From NCBI GenBank assembly GCA_902768995.1, contig CACXNN010000029.1, forward strand, positions 1-19,072: 19,072 nt of DNA, read 5' to 3'. A program made the translations under genes and the position numbers. The notes beneath the pieces were generated by a model. That model searched no databases. It was not told where the DNA came from and saw nothing but the letters and a program-made list of their open reading frames with translations. Of this stretch, positions 1-9,652 are shown in pieces. Every line of letters starts with the position of its first letter. Position 1 is the first letter of the stretch. Source of the stretch: an uncultured Eubacteriales bacterium. Lineage in GTDB: Bacteria; Bacillota; Clostridia; Christensenellales; CAG-138.

Positions 1-24
1 GTTCAAGTCTCTTCGCCCGCACCA
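1..24 (+). tRNA. 3' end of a tRNA, probably tRNA-Leu (partial)
   Basis: The window opens inside a tRNA. A T-loop (TTCAAGT) is followed by a T-stem 3' strand, an acceptor strand CGCCCGC, discriminator A and an encoded CCA at 22-24. The anticodon lies outside the window, so identity is inferred. The A discriminator and the GCGGGCG-type acceptor fit many Firmicute tRNA-Leu genes. Only one base separates it from the next tRNA, so the two are very likely co-transcribed. Confidence 0.6.
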
Positions 25-25
25 G

Positions 26-99
26 GCAGGTATAGTGTAGCGGTAACACATTAGCCTTCCAAGCTGAGATCACGGGTTCGAGTCCCGTTACCTGCTCCA
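26..99 (+). tRNA. tRNA-Gly (TCC)
   Basis: A full cloverleaf can be drawn. The acceptor GCAGGTA pairs with TACCTGC, the D-stem is GTGT/ACAC, and the anticodon stem TTAGC/GCTGA encloses the loop CTTCCAA, giving anticodon TCC at 58-60. The T-arm is present and CCA is encoded at 97-99. It reads GGA/GGG glycine codons. It follows the partial tRNA almost directly, so its promoter lies upstream of the window. Confidence 0.95.
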
Positions 100-144
100 G
101 TTTTTGCCGGTCCCGCCTGCAGAAGCCATCTTTGTCCGTGGGTC

Positions 145-194
145 AAAAAATATTTTTTCGAACCCATTGACAACCGGCAGAATTTTGTTATAAT
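145..194 (+). promoter_or_regulatory. Strong sigma-A promoter with UP-like element for the Gly-Lys tRNA pair
   Basis: A consensus -35 TTGACA (167-172) and a consensus -10 TATAAT (189-194) are separated by 16 bp. Just upstream, the A/T tract AAAAAATATTTTTT (145-158) sits where an UP element would contact the RNA polymerase alpha subunit. The predicted start, near 201, precedes tRNA-Gly(GCC) by a few bases. Near-perfect boxes are expected for a stable-RNA promoter. Confidence 0.88.
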
Positions 195-207
195 AACCCA
201 TGCGCCC

Positions 208-283
208 GCGGGAATAGCTCATTTGGTAGAGCGCAGCCTTGCCAAGGCTGAGGTGGCGGGTTCGAGCCCCGTTTCCCGCTCCA
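208..283 (+). tRNA. tRNA-Gly (GCC)
   Basis: The acceptor GCGGGAA pairs with TTCCCGC. The anticodon stem CAGCC/GGCTG encloses TTGCCAA, giving anticodon GCC. The T-arm TTCGAGC is normal and CCA is encoded at 281-283. It decodes GGC/GGU, which are abundant codons in the GC-rich genes nearby. It is the first gene behind the strong promoter at 167-194. Confidence 0.95.
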
Positions 284-289
284 GTATAT

Positions 290-366
290 GCCTCCTTAGC
301 TCAGTTGGCTAGAGCACCTGACTCTTAATCAGGGTGTCCAGGGTTCGAGTCCCTGAGGGGGTACCA
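290..366 (+). tRNA. tRNA-Lys (CTT)
   Basis: The acceptor GCCTCCT pairs with AGGGGGT, with a G-U at the first pair. The anticodon stem CCTGA/TCAGG encloses CTCTTAA, giving anticodon CTT. The T-arm GGGTTCGAGTCCC is followed by discriminator A and an encoded CCA at 364-366. It decodes AAG, the lysine codon heavily used in the neighbouring genes. A terminator follows at once. Copies of this gene's 3' tail recur downstream at 497-516 and 584-604. Confidence 0.95.
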
Positions 367-396
367 AAAAAAGAGATGCCATCCGGCATCTCTTTT
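367..396 (+). terminator. Rho-independent terminator of the tRNA-Gly/Lys transcript
   Basis: The stem GAGATGCC (373-380) / GGCATCTC (385-392) has a 4-nt loop, an A-run before it and TTTT after it (393-396). It sits directly behind the CCA of tRNA-Lys. The A- and T-runs make it potentially bidirectional. Confidence 0.88.
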
Positions 397-402
397 CCTT
401 TA

Positions 403-496
403 TGGTTATCACGATAGGGACTCGAAGGGCGCGTGTCAGCGAATGCCACAGTGCGGCATTCGCCCGCGCCCTGCCCGAGGCCGTCGAGGCCGAGAA
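403..496. other. Non-coding spacer with an inverted tRNA-tail fragment and a hairpin
   Basis: No credible gene is seen here. AGGGACTCGAA at 416-426 is the exact reverse complement of the tRNA-Lys T-arm segment TTCGAGTCCCT. A 9-bp perfect hairpin follows, GCGAATGCC (439-447) / GGCATTCGC (455-463), with a 7-nt loop and no T-run, so it is not an obvious terminator. The small open frames across this region run through tRNA sequence and look spurious. Confidence 0.6.
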
Positions 497-549
497 GAGT
501 CCCTGAGGGGGTACCAAAGGAAAAGAGATGCCAACCGGCATCTCTTTTT
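497..549 (+). repeat. Partial duplication of the tRNA-Lys 3' end plus its terminator
   Basis: GAGTCCCTGAGGGGGTACCA (497-516) is identical to the last 20 nt of tRNA-Lys (347-366), at an offset of exactly 150 bp. A second copy of the terminator hairpin follows: GAGATGCC (525-532) / GGCATCTC (537-544) plus TTTTT. Only the 3' part of the tRNA is present, so this is not a tRNA gene. It resembles an attachment-site duplication left by an element that integrated into the tRNA, or a local duplication. Confidence 0.8.
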
Positions 550-583
550 GTTTTACGGCACCCCGACCAAGCGTGAGCGCGAA

Positions 584-604
584 TTCGAGTCCCTGAGAGG
601 GTAC
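584..604 (+). repeat. Third, degenerate copy of the tRNA-Lys 3' tail
   Basis: TTCGAGTCCCTGAGAGGGTAC matches the tRNA-Lys T-arm and acceptor strand with one substitution and then diverges before CCA. It extends further 5' into the T-loop than the copy at 497. A weak hairpin with a GGATGC/GCATCC core (652-666) followed by TCTTCTT lies about 50 bp downstream. Confidence 0.7.
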
Positions 605-715
605 ATTCGCTCGCCCCAAACGCTCCTTTTCTCCCTGAACCAGGAAAAATCAGGATGCGGCATCCTTCTTCTTAATAATTTTTACAAAAACTGTTAACAA
701 TTTATTTAAAAATAC

Positions 716-744
716 TTGCCAACAGCAGGGAATGGTGTTAGAAT
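716..744 (+). promoter_or_regulatory. Sigma-A promoter of the rsmD-coaD operon
   Basis: A -35 TTGCCA (716-721) and a -10 TAGAAT (739-744) are separated by 17 bp. The predicted start is near 751. It coincides with an inverted repeat CCACAA-TATG-TTGTGG at 754-769, which could be an operator or a small 5' hairpin in the leader. An A/T-rich stretch (670-715) lies upstream. Confidence 0.75.
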
Positions 745-810
745 ACCTCTGATCCACAATATGTTGTGGTCTTCGGGCGCACCCGAAATCAAGATATCGG
801 AGGGGTTGAC

Positions 811-1371
811 TTGCGGATCATAGCCGGTTCCGCCAGGGGAAGGAGCTTCGACGCCCCCCAGGGCAGGGACACCCGGCCCACGCTGGATCGGGTGAAGGAA
901 GCCATCTTCGGCAGCATCCAGTTTCAGGTGCCCGGCGCGACGATCCTCGACCTTTTCTCCGGGTCCGGGAATATGGGCCTGGAGGCCCTGTCCCGAGGCG
1001 CGGCGGAGGCCATCTGCGTGGACGCTTCCCCCGCATGCGCCGCCCTGATCCGTCGAAACGGCGAGAAGCTGGGGCTCACCGAGGGATTGCAGGTGCTGAA
1101 CGCCGATTACGGCGCTATCCTCTCGTCCCTGGTGGCCCAGGGCAAGCGGATCGACATCGTGTTCCTGGACCCGCCCTACGCCTCCGGCTACGCGGCTGAC
1201 GCCGTCCGGCGGATATTCCAGGAGGGCATCCTCAGCCCCGGCGGGACCGTGATCGTGGAACATGCCAGCGATCAGCCTCCCGAACTGGGCGAGGGCCCCT
1301 GGCAGGTGTCGCGGGTGAAGCGGTACGGGACCTGCAGCGTAACGACTTTGATTTGGAGGGAACGGGAATGA
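811..1371 (+). CDS. rsmD: 16S rRNA (guanine(966)-N(2))-methyltransferase RsmD
   Basis: Predicted cytoplasmic S-adenosylmethionine-dependent enzyme that methylates N2 of G966 in 16S rRNA during 30S assembly. From the start I chose it is 186 aa, the usual family length. It begins MRIIAGSARGR, the family's typical N-terminus. The SAM-binding motif LDLFSGSG is at about 46-53 and the catalytic DPPY is at 120-123. The TTG start at 811 is preferred because GGAGGGG (799-805) sits five bases upstream. An earlier GTG at 766 is in frame but has no ribosome site and adds unconserved residues. Its stop overlaps the coaD start by 4 nt, so translation is probably coupled. The rsmD-coaD pairing is common in Firmicutes. 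Confidence 0.93.
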   Translation: MRIIAGSARGRSFDAPQGRDTRPTLDRVKEAIFGSIQFQVPGATILDLFSGSGNMGLEALSRGAAEAICVDASPACAALIRRNGEKLGLTEGLQVLNADYGAILSSLVAQGKRIDIVFLDPPYASGYAADAVRRIFQEGILSPGGTVIVEHASDQPPELGEGPWQVSRVKRYGTCSVTTLIWRERE

Positions 1372-1907
1372 CCGTCGGCGTCTATCCGGGGAGTTTCGAT
1401 CCGTTCACGGTGGGGCATCTGGACGTGCTCACCAGCGCGGCCGGGCTGTTCGATCTCGTGTACGTGGCCGTGCTTCACAACGTGGACAAGCGGCCCACGT
1501 TCACGGTCAAGGAGCGCATGGAGATGATCCAGAACGTGCTGGCCACCGAGAAGCTCCAAAACGTCCGATGCGGTACCTTCGACGGGCTCCTGGTGGAATA
1601 CGCCAGGTCCGTGGGGGCTACCCACATCGTGAGAGGTCTCAGGGCCACGTCGGACTTCGAGTACGAGTTCCAGATCGACGCGGTGAACCGCCATCTGGAC
1701 AACTCCCTCCGGACCGTGTATTTTATGGCCTCTCCTGGCCACTCCTTCCTGAGCTCCAGCAACGTGAAGGAGATCGGCCTCTGGGGCGGCAGCATCAAGG
1801 GGCTGGTCCCCGCAGTGAAGGAGATCGGCCTCTGGGGCGGCAGCATCAAGGGGCTGGTCCCCGCAATAAATGAAGATATTATTCGCGAAAGGTTGGCAAG
1901 AAAATGA
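1368..1907 (+). CDS. coaD: Phosphopantetheine adenylyltransferase CoaD with an internal 17-aa duplication
   Basis: Predicted enzyme of the fourth step of coenzyme A synthesis: 4'-phosphopantetheine plus ATP gives dephospho-CoA and pyrophosphate. The nucleotidyltransferase signature is clear: YPGSFDPFTVGH at the N-terminus, with the TxGH motif at 14-17, HIVRGLRATSDFEYEFQ in the middle, and an ISSS-type motif (FLSSSNVKE) near the C-terminus. The ATG at 1368 follows GGAGGG (1355-1360) and overlaps the rsmD stop. At 179 aa it is longer than the usual 160 or so, because residues 133-149 are repeated exactly as 150-166 by a 51-bp tandem duplication. Removing one unit gives a normal 162-aa enzyme. 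Whether the longer protein folds and works cannot be told from the sequence, and CoaD is normally essential. Confidence 0.93.
   Translation: MTVGVYPGSFDPFTVGHLDVLTSAAGLFDLVYVAVLHNVDKRPTFTVKERMEMIQNVLATEKLQNVRCGTFDGLLVEYARSVGATHIVRGLRATSDFEYEFQIDAVNRHLDNSLRTVYFMASPGHSFLSSSNVKEIGLWGGSIKGLVPAVKEIGLWGGSIKGLVPAINEDIIRERLARK
1764..1865 (+). repeat. Perfect 51-bp tandem duplication inside coaD
   Basis: Positions 1764-1814 and 1815-1865 are identical over 51 bp (17 codons, VKEIGLWGGSIKGLVPA). The bases flanking the two units differ, so the repeat is exactly 51 bp with no extension. Lack of any divergence points to a very recent event or an assembly artefact. Confidence 0.97.
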
Positions 1908-2860
1908 GCAGCGCACAGACGATGAAGATTTACAGCATCATTTCCCGTATCGAGCAGGTGCTGAACGACAGCCCCAAGTATAAGCTGAGCGGCGGGAACA
2001 GGAAGATCGTGGAGGTCGGCGAATTGTTCGACCTGCTGGGCGATCTCAAGGTCACGATCCCGGAGGACATCCGCCGGGCCAGCGGCATCATCGCCGAGGA
2101 GAGCAACATCCTGGGCGACGCCAACGAGCAGGCGGACGAGATCGTCAACAAGGCCAAGGCCGACGCCGAGGATCTCATGCAGCAGGCCCAGGAGGCGGCG
2201 GAGAAGGTCTACAATCAGTCCGTCCAGGAGTACGAGGCCCTGGTCTCGGAGGAATCCGTGTACCGTGAGGCGGCGGAGCGGGCCAAGCAGATCCAACAGG
2301 AGGCCATCGACAACGCCAACGCCATCACCAACGGCTCCCGCCAGTATGCGGACGATATGCTGGCCGACGTGCAGCGGTATCTCAACGACTACATCAAGAT
2401 GCTCAACGCCAACCGGGAGGAGCTGAACGGTCAGGCCGCCCCCGAATACGAGGAGAAGGACGTGGAGAAGTCCGTCTCCGAGCAGAGGGCCTTGGAGGAG
2501 CGGCATGAGGTCACGGTCGCGCCCAGCGCCCCCGCCCGTCCCGTGGCCGAGCCCGAGGACGAGGAGGAAGAGGAGGAGCCCGTTCGCCCCGCCCGCAAGG
2601 AGCCCAAGAAGGCCCCCAAGCCCGCCGCCAAGCCCGTCTATGACGACGAGGAGGACGAGGAGCCCAAGAAGCCCCGGAAGAAGGGCTGGTTCAAGCGCAT
2701 GCTGGAGGGCGACGACGAGGACGAATACGAGGACGACGACAACTGGAGCGAGGACGACGAGGACGTGAAGGAAGCGCCCAAGCCCAAGAAAAAGCGTCAT
2801 AAGCTCTTCGAGATCGTAGAGGTCGACGAGGACGAGGACGACGAGGATTACGAAGACTAA
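1904..2860 (+). CDS. Conserved coiled-coil protein with long charged acidic tail, function unknown
   Basis: A 318-aa protein that I do not recognise by function. Residues 1 to about 170 are predicted helical: a short N-terminal region (KIYSIISRIEQVL), then Ala/Glu/Gln-rich heptad-like sequence that resembles proteins loosely annotated as ATPase or V-ATPase subunit H-like beside coaD in Clostridia. That assignment is from memory and reflects coiled-coil composition, not enzymatic evidence. From about 175 onward the protein is low complexity: alternating Asp/Glu runs, Lys/Pro/Ala-rich spacers, and one basic aromatic motif GWFKRML at about 261-267. There is no signal peptide or membrane span, so it is probably cytoplasmic or peripheral. 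Its ATG overlaps the coaD stop by 4 nt with only a weak ribosome site, suggesting coupled translation. A terminator follows directly. The family's presence is fairly sure; its role is open. Confidence 0.8.
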   Translation: MSSAQTMKIYSIISRIEQVLNDSPKYKLSGGNRKIVEVGELFDLLGDLKVTIPEDIRRASGIIAEESNILGDANEQADEIVNKAKADAEDLMQQAQEAAEKVYNQSVQEYEALVSEESVYREAAERAKQIQQEAIDNANAITNGSRQYADDMLADVQRYLNDYIKMLNANREELNGQAAPEYEEKDVEKSVSEQRALEERHEVTVAPSAPARPVAEPEDEEEEEEPVRPARKEPKKAPKPAAKPVYDDEEDEEPKKPRKKGWFKRMLEGDDEDEYEDDDNWSEDDEDVKEAPKPKKKRHKLFEIVEVDEDEDDEDYED

Positions 2861-2868
2861 AAAGACCG

Positions 2869-2902
2869 GGAGCGCCTCTAAAAAGGGGCGCTCCTTCTTG
2901 TT
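2869..2902 (+). terminator. Rho-independent terminator after the coaD operon
   Basis: GGAGCGCC (2869-2876) pairs with GGCGCTCC (2887-2894) across an A-rich loop, followed by TTCTTGTT. It starts nine bases after the stop of the acidic protein. It closes the rsmD-coaD operon before the lepA promoter. Confidence 0.82.
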
Positions 2903-2922
2903 GGGCCGAAATACGGTCCATC

Positions 2923-2951
2923 TTGCTTTTTTGGATAGGATAGGGTATGAT
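2923..2951 (+). promoter_or_regulatory. Sigma-A promoter of lepA-hemW
   Basis: A -35 TTGCTT (2923-2928) and a -10 TATGAT (2946-2951) are separated by 17 bp. The leader is short, and the ribosome site AGGGAG (2966-2971) lies nine bases before the lepA ATG. Confidence 0.78.
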
Positions 2952-2980
2952 ACCTTTTAGCTTTTAGGGAGAAAACCGTC

Positions 2981-5146
<2,166 letters not shown>

Positions 5147-5935
5147 CGATCTGCTGAAAGCCGTGGGCCGCATCCACACCTACGACCAGTTTTTGACGGC
5201 CTACCGCGCCGCCCGGGATGCGGGCTTCCAGAATATCAACGTGGATCTGATGCATGGCCTGCCCGGCCAGACGCAAGCAGATTATCTGGACACCCTCCAA
5301 AAGGTCTGCGACCTGGGGCCCGAGCATATCTCCGCCTACGCCCTGATCCTGGAGGATGGCACGCCCCTATATAAACAGGTGAAGGCGGGGGAGACGGTCC
5401 TGCCCGACGAGGACGCGGTGGCGGACATGGAGGACGCGGGCATGGCCTTTCTCAAACAGCGGGGCTATGAGCGCTACGAGGTTTCGAATTTCGCCAAGCC
5501 CGGCTTTGCTTGCAAACACAACCTTATTTACTGGGACGACGCCCCCTACCTGGGCTTCGGCGTGGCGGCCCATTCCTCCGCCCCGGGGGAGGGGGAGTGG
5601 CTACGCTGGTCCAACACCGAGAGCATCCTCGAATACCTGCGCAAGCTCAAACGGGGCAGGCTCCCCACCGCCGAGACCTTGCATATCGACCCCAGGGAGG
5701 AGATGTTCGAGGTGGTCATGCTGGGCCTTCGGAAAGTGAAGGGCATCCCCCGCCAGGCCTTCCTGGACCGCTTCGGCCTTTCCCTCGAAAAAGCTTTCCC
5801 GGACGCCTGGCTGAACGTCCAGGCGAACGGCTGGTGGTCCGACGACCCCGCCCGCTACGCCCTGACGGAGCAGGGTATGGACCATCTCAACACCGCCCTG
5901 TGCTACTTCAGGTAAAGCCTATGGATATACATCTT

Positions 5936-5957
5936 TCGCCCCTCGGGGCGATTTTTT
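5936..5957 (+). terminator. Rho-independent terminator after hemW
   Basis: TCGCCCC (5936-5942) pairs with GGGGCGA (5945-5951) around a very short loop, which opens to four bases if the top pair melts. Six T residues follow (5952-5957). It separates the lepA-hemW transcript from the heat-shock operon. Confidence 0.88.
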
Positions 5958-6004
5958 GTGCTTCTGAATTCACCTTCATTTCACATTGTGAGCCGGTCAT
6001 TTGC

Positions 6005-6033
6005 TTGACATTGGGTAATAATGGTGGTACATT
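6005..6033 (+). promoter_or_regulatory. Sigma-A promoter of the hrcA-dnaK operon
   Basis: A -35 TTGACA (6005-6010) and a -10 TACATT (6028-6033) are separated by 17 bp. The predicted start, near 6040, lies just ahead of the CIRCE element, the arrangement expected for HrcA repression. Confidence 0.82.
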
Positions 6034-6044
6034 CTGTACAGTGA

Positions 6045-6071
6045 TTAGCACTCATGGGAATGGAGTGCTAA
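6045..6071 (+). promoter_or_regulatory. CIRCE operator (HrcA binding site)
   Basis: TTAGCACTC, nine bases, then GAGTGCTAA: a perfect match to the CIRCE consensus inverted repeat. In Gram-positive bacteria HrcA binds CIRCE and represses until heat stress titrates GroEL away. The element overlaps the expected transcription start and early leader, so the operon is very probably autoregulated by the hrcA product. Confidence 0.97.
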
Positions 6072-6088
6072 AGAAAGGAGGAAACGGT

Positions 6089-7123
6089 ATGGACCTGAAC
6101 CACAGAAAGCTTCGGATCCTCCGGGCCATCGTGGATGAGTACATCCTCTCCGGCGCCCCCGTGGGCAGCAAGGTCCTGAGCCAGAACCCCTCCTTTAAAC
6201 TCTCCTCAGCCACTATCCGCAACGAGATGGCGGATCTGGAGGATCTGGGGTATCTGGAGCAGCCGCACACCTCTGCCGGTCGCGTGCCCTCCGACAAGGC
6301 GTATCGTCTCTACGTCAACAACATGATGCAGCGGTCCAACCTGACCGAGGACGAGATCAAGGTCATGTCGGCCTACTGTCAGAGTAGGGTGAAGGGCCTG
6401 GACGCGGTGATGCGGGAGACCGCCAGCGTCCTGTCCAGGATCACCCACTACACCGCCCTGGTCATGATGCCCGAAAGCACCACCAACCGGCTGCGGCATC
6501 TGCAGCTGGTGCCCCTCGCCGAGGGCTACGCCCTGGTGGTGGTGGTCACGGACGCAGGCGTCGCCCGGGACTCCGTCATCCGGGTGCCTGCCGAGATGGG
6601 GGCTGACGAGCTCGATCGCCTGTCCCGCCTGATCTCCCAGCGGTACTATAACTGCCGCATGATCGAGGTGGGGGACAGGATGATGAAGGAGCTGGGCGGC
6701 GAGCTGCAGGATCGGGGCACCTTCCTGACGGATCTCGTGGAGACCATGGAGACCGCGCCCGGGGCCAACGCCCATCGGATCGCCCTCTCCGGCGCCAACA
6801 ACATGCTGGATTTCCCCGCCTATTCCGACATCGACCGGGCCCGGCAGCTGCTGGCGGCGGTGGAGAAGAAGGATTCCATGTACCAGATGCTGAAGAACGC
6901 CGGTCCCTTCGAGATCAGCTTCCGCATCGGGAGCGAGCTCGGCCAGGACATCTTCAGCGACTGCAGTTTGGTCACCGCCAGCTATCGCATCGGCTCCATA
7001 CCGGTGGGGACCATGGGCGTCATCGGGCCCACCCGGATGCCCTACGGCAAGGTGGTCTCCGTGCTGGACTACATGAGTAAGAGCTTAGGCAGTATCTTAA
7101 CGAACTTATTGGAGGAAGACTGA
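6089..7123 (+). CDS. hrcA: Heat-inducible transcription repressor HrcA
   Basis: Predicted DNA-binding repressor of class I heat-shock genes, acting as a dimer on CIRCE. It is 344 aa, normal for the family. The N-terminal winged helix begins LNHRKLRILRAIVDEYILSGAPVGSK, with the recognition-helix region SSATIRNEMADLEDLGYL at about 38-55 and the wing segment HTSAGRVPSDKAYR. The GAF-like and C-terminal regions follow. I chose the ATG at 6089 because AAAGGAGG (6074-6081) precedes it at seven bases and the protein starts at the conserved helix. The longer open frame upstream runs through the promoter and is not coding. The stop overlaps the grpE ATG. Confidence 0.95.
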   Translation: MDLNHRKLRILRAIVDEYILSGAPVGSKVLSQNPSFKLSSATIRNEMADLEDLGYLEQPHTSAGRVPSDKAYRLYVNNMMQRSNLTEDEIKVMSAYCQSRVKGLDAVMRETASVLSRITHYTALVMMPESTTNRLRHLQLVPLAEGYALVVVVTDAGVARDSVIRVPAEMGADELDRLSRLISQRYYNCRMIEVGDRMMKELGGELQDRGTFLTDLVETMETAPGANAHRIALSGANNMLDFPAYSDIDRARQLLAAVEKKDSMYQMLKNAGPFEISFRIGSELGQDIFSDCSLVTASYRIGSIPVGTMGVIGPTRMPYGKVVSVLDYMSKSLGSILTNLLEED

Positions 7124-7662
7124 TGTCGAAGAACAGGAAGAAGGCCGAAGAGAAGGCGAAGGAGATCCCCGTGGAAGCGACGGAGGAACAGCCGGTGGAG
7201 AACGAGGAGCTCAAGAAGCTCCAGGAGGAACTGGACAAGAAGCAGCAGGAGCTGGACGAGACCATCCGCCTGCTGCAGCGGAACCAGGCGGATTTTGAAA
7301 ACTACCGCCGCCGGAACAACAGCGTCCGGGCCGAGAGCTACGAGAACGGCAAGCGGGACGCGGTGTCGGAGCTGCTGCCCTCCCTGGACGATTTCGATCG
7401 GATCATCCTGAACGCCGACAAGGCGGACGAGGCCTGGGTGGAGGGCGTGAAGCTGGTCTACCGCAAGTTCACCGAGGAGCTCAAGAAGCTGGGCCTCACG
7501 GAGATCGAGGCGGAGGGCAAGTTCGATCCCAACCTCCACAACGCGGTCCTTTCCGAGGCGGCCGAGGGCGTGGAGAGCGAAACGATCCTCGCTGTGCTCC
7601 AGAAGGGGTACAAAATGGGCGACAAGATCCTGCGGCACAGCATGGTCAAAGTTTCCGAATAA
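7123..7662 (+). CDS. grpE: Nucleotide exchange factor GrpE
   Basis: Predicted co-chaperone that releases ADP from DnaK. It is 179 aa. A charged, disordered N-terminus (Lys/Glu-rich, residues 1 to about 30) leads into the long dimerising coiled coil (ELKKLQEELDKKQQELDE), then the typical ADFENYRRR segment, and ends in the beta-domain with KGYKMGDKILRHSMVKVSE, a strong family signature. Its ATG shares an A with the hrcA stop (TGATG), with GGAGGAAG upstream (7111-7118). An 83-nt gap rich in A separates it from dnaK, with no clear promoter or terminator. Confidence 0.95.
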   Translation: MSKNRKKAEEKAKEIPVEATEEQPVENEELKKLQEELDKKQQELDETIRLLQRNQADFENYRRRNNSVRAESYENGKRDAVSELLPSLDDFDRIILNADKADEAWVEGVKLVYRKFTEELKKLGLTEIEAEGKFDPNLHNAVLSEAAEGVESETILAVLQKGYKMGDKILRHSMVKVSE

Positions 7663-7745
7663 AGAAAAAACAGCCAAGCCCGCAATAGAAAAGGCGAAGC
7701 TGAACAAGCATAGACTATAGCAATTATCAGGAGGAAAAGAAAACT

Positions 7746-9584
<1,839 letters not shown>

Positions 9585-9604
9585 TCAAAGATAAGTAAAC
9601 GGCG

Positions 9605-9627
9605 AAGGGGCGGGCAGCCGCCCCTTT
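9605..9627 (+). terminator. Intergenic hairpin between dnaK and dnaJ, possible attenuator
   Basis: AAGGGGCGG (9605-9613) pairs perfectly with CCGCCCCTT (9618-9626) around GCAG. Only three T residues follow, so it is a poor terminator. It could lower dnaJ expression relative to dnaK, or stabilise the 3' end of a processed dnaK mRNA. Confidence 0.55.
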
Positions 9628-9652
9628 CGGCCGAGGAAACGAGGTGAGGATC

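Noticed and set aside
497..604. Additional tRNA genes or a small tRNA array
   Set aside because: Only the T-arm and acceptor 3' strand are present. No D-arm, anticodon arm or 5' acceptor strand can be found.
373..604. CRISPR array
   Set aside because: The repeat units are tRNA tails and terminators with unequal spacing and decaying sequence. There are no uniform spacers and no cas genes.
329..697. Small open frames on both strands across the tRNA-Lys tail repeats
   Set aside because: They run through tRNA sequence, terminators and repeats. They lack ribosome sites, and their peptides are translations of the tRNA tail.
1475..2800. Long antisense open frame opposite the acidic protein and coaD
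   Set aside because: It is the GC-rich shadow of genes with clear homology or strong codon bias on the + strand. Its Leu/Val/Gly-rich sequence is typical of complement translations.
5510..6088. Longer N-terminus for HrcA starting inside hemW
   Set aside because: It would cross a terminator, the promoter and CIRCE. The conserved HrcA start with a strong ribosome site is at 6089.
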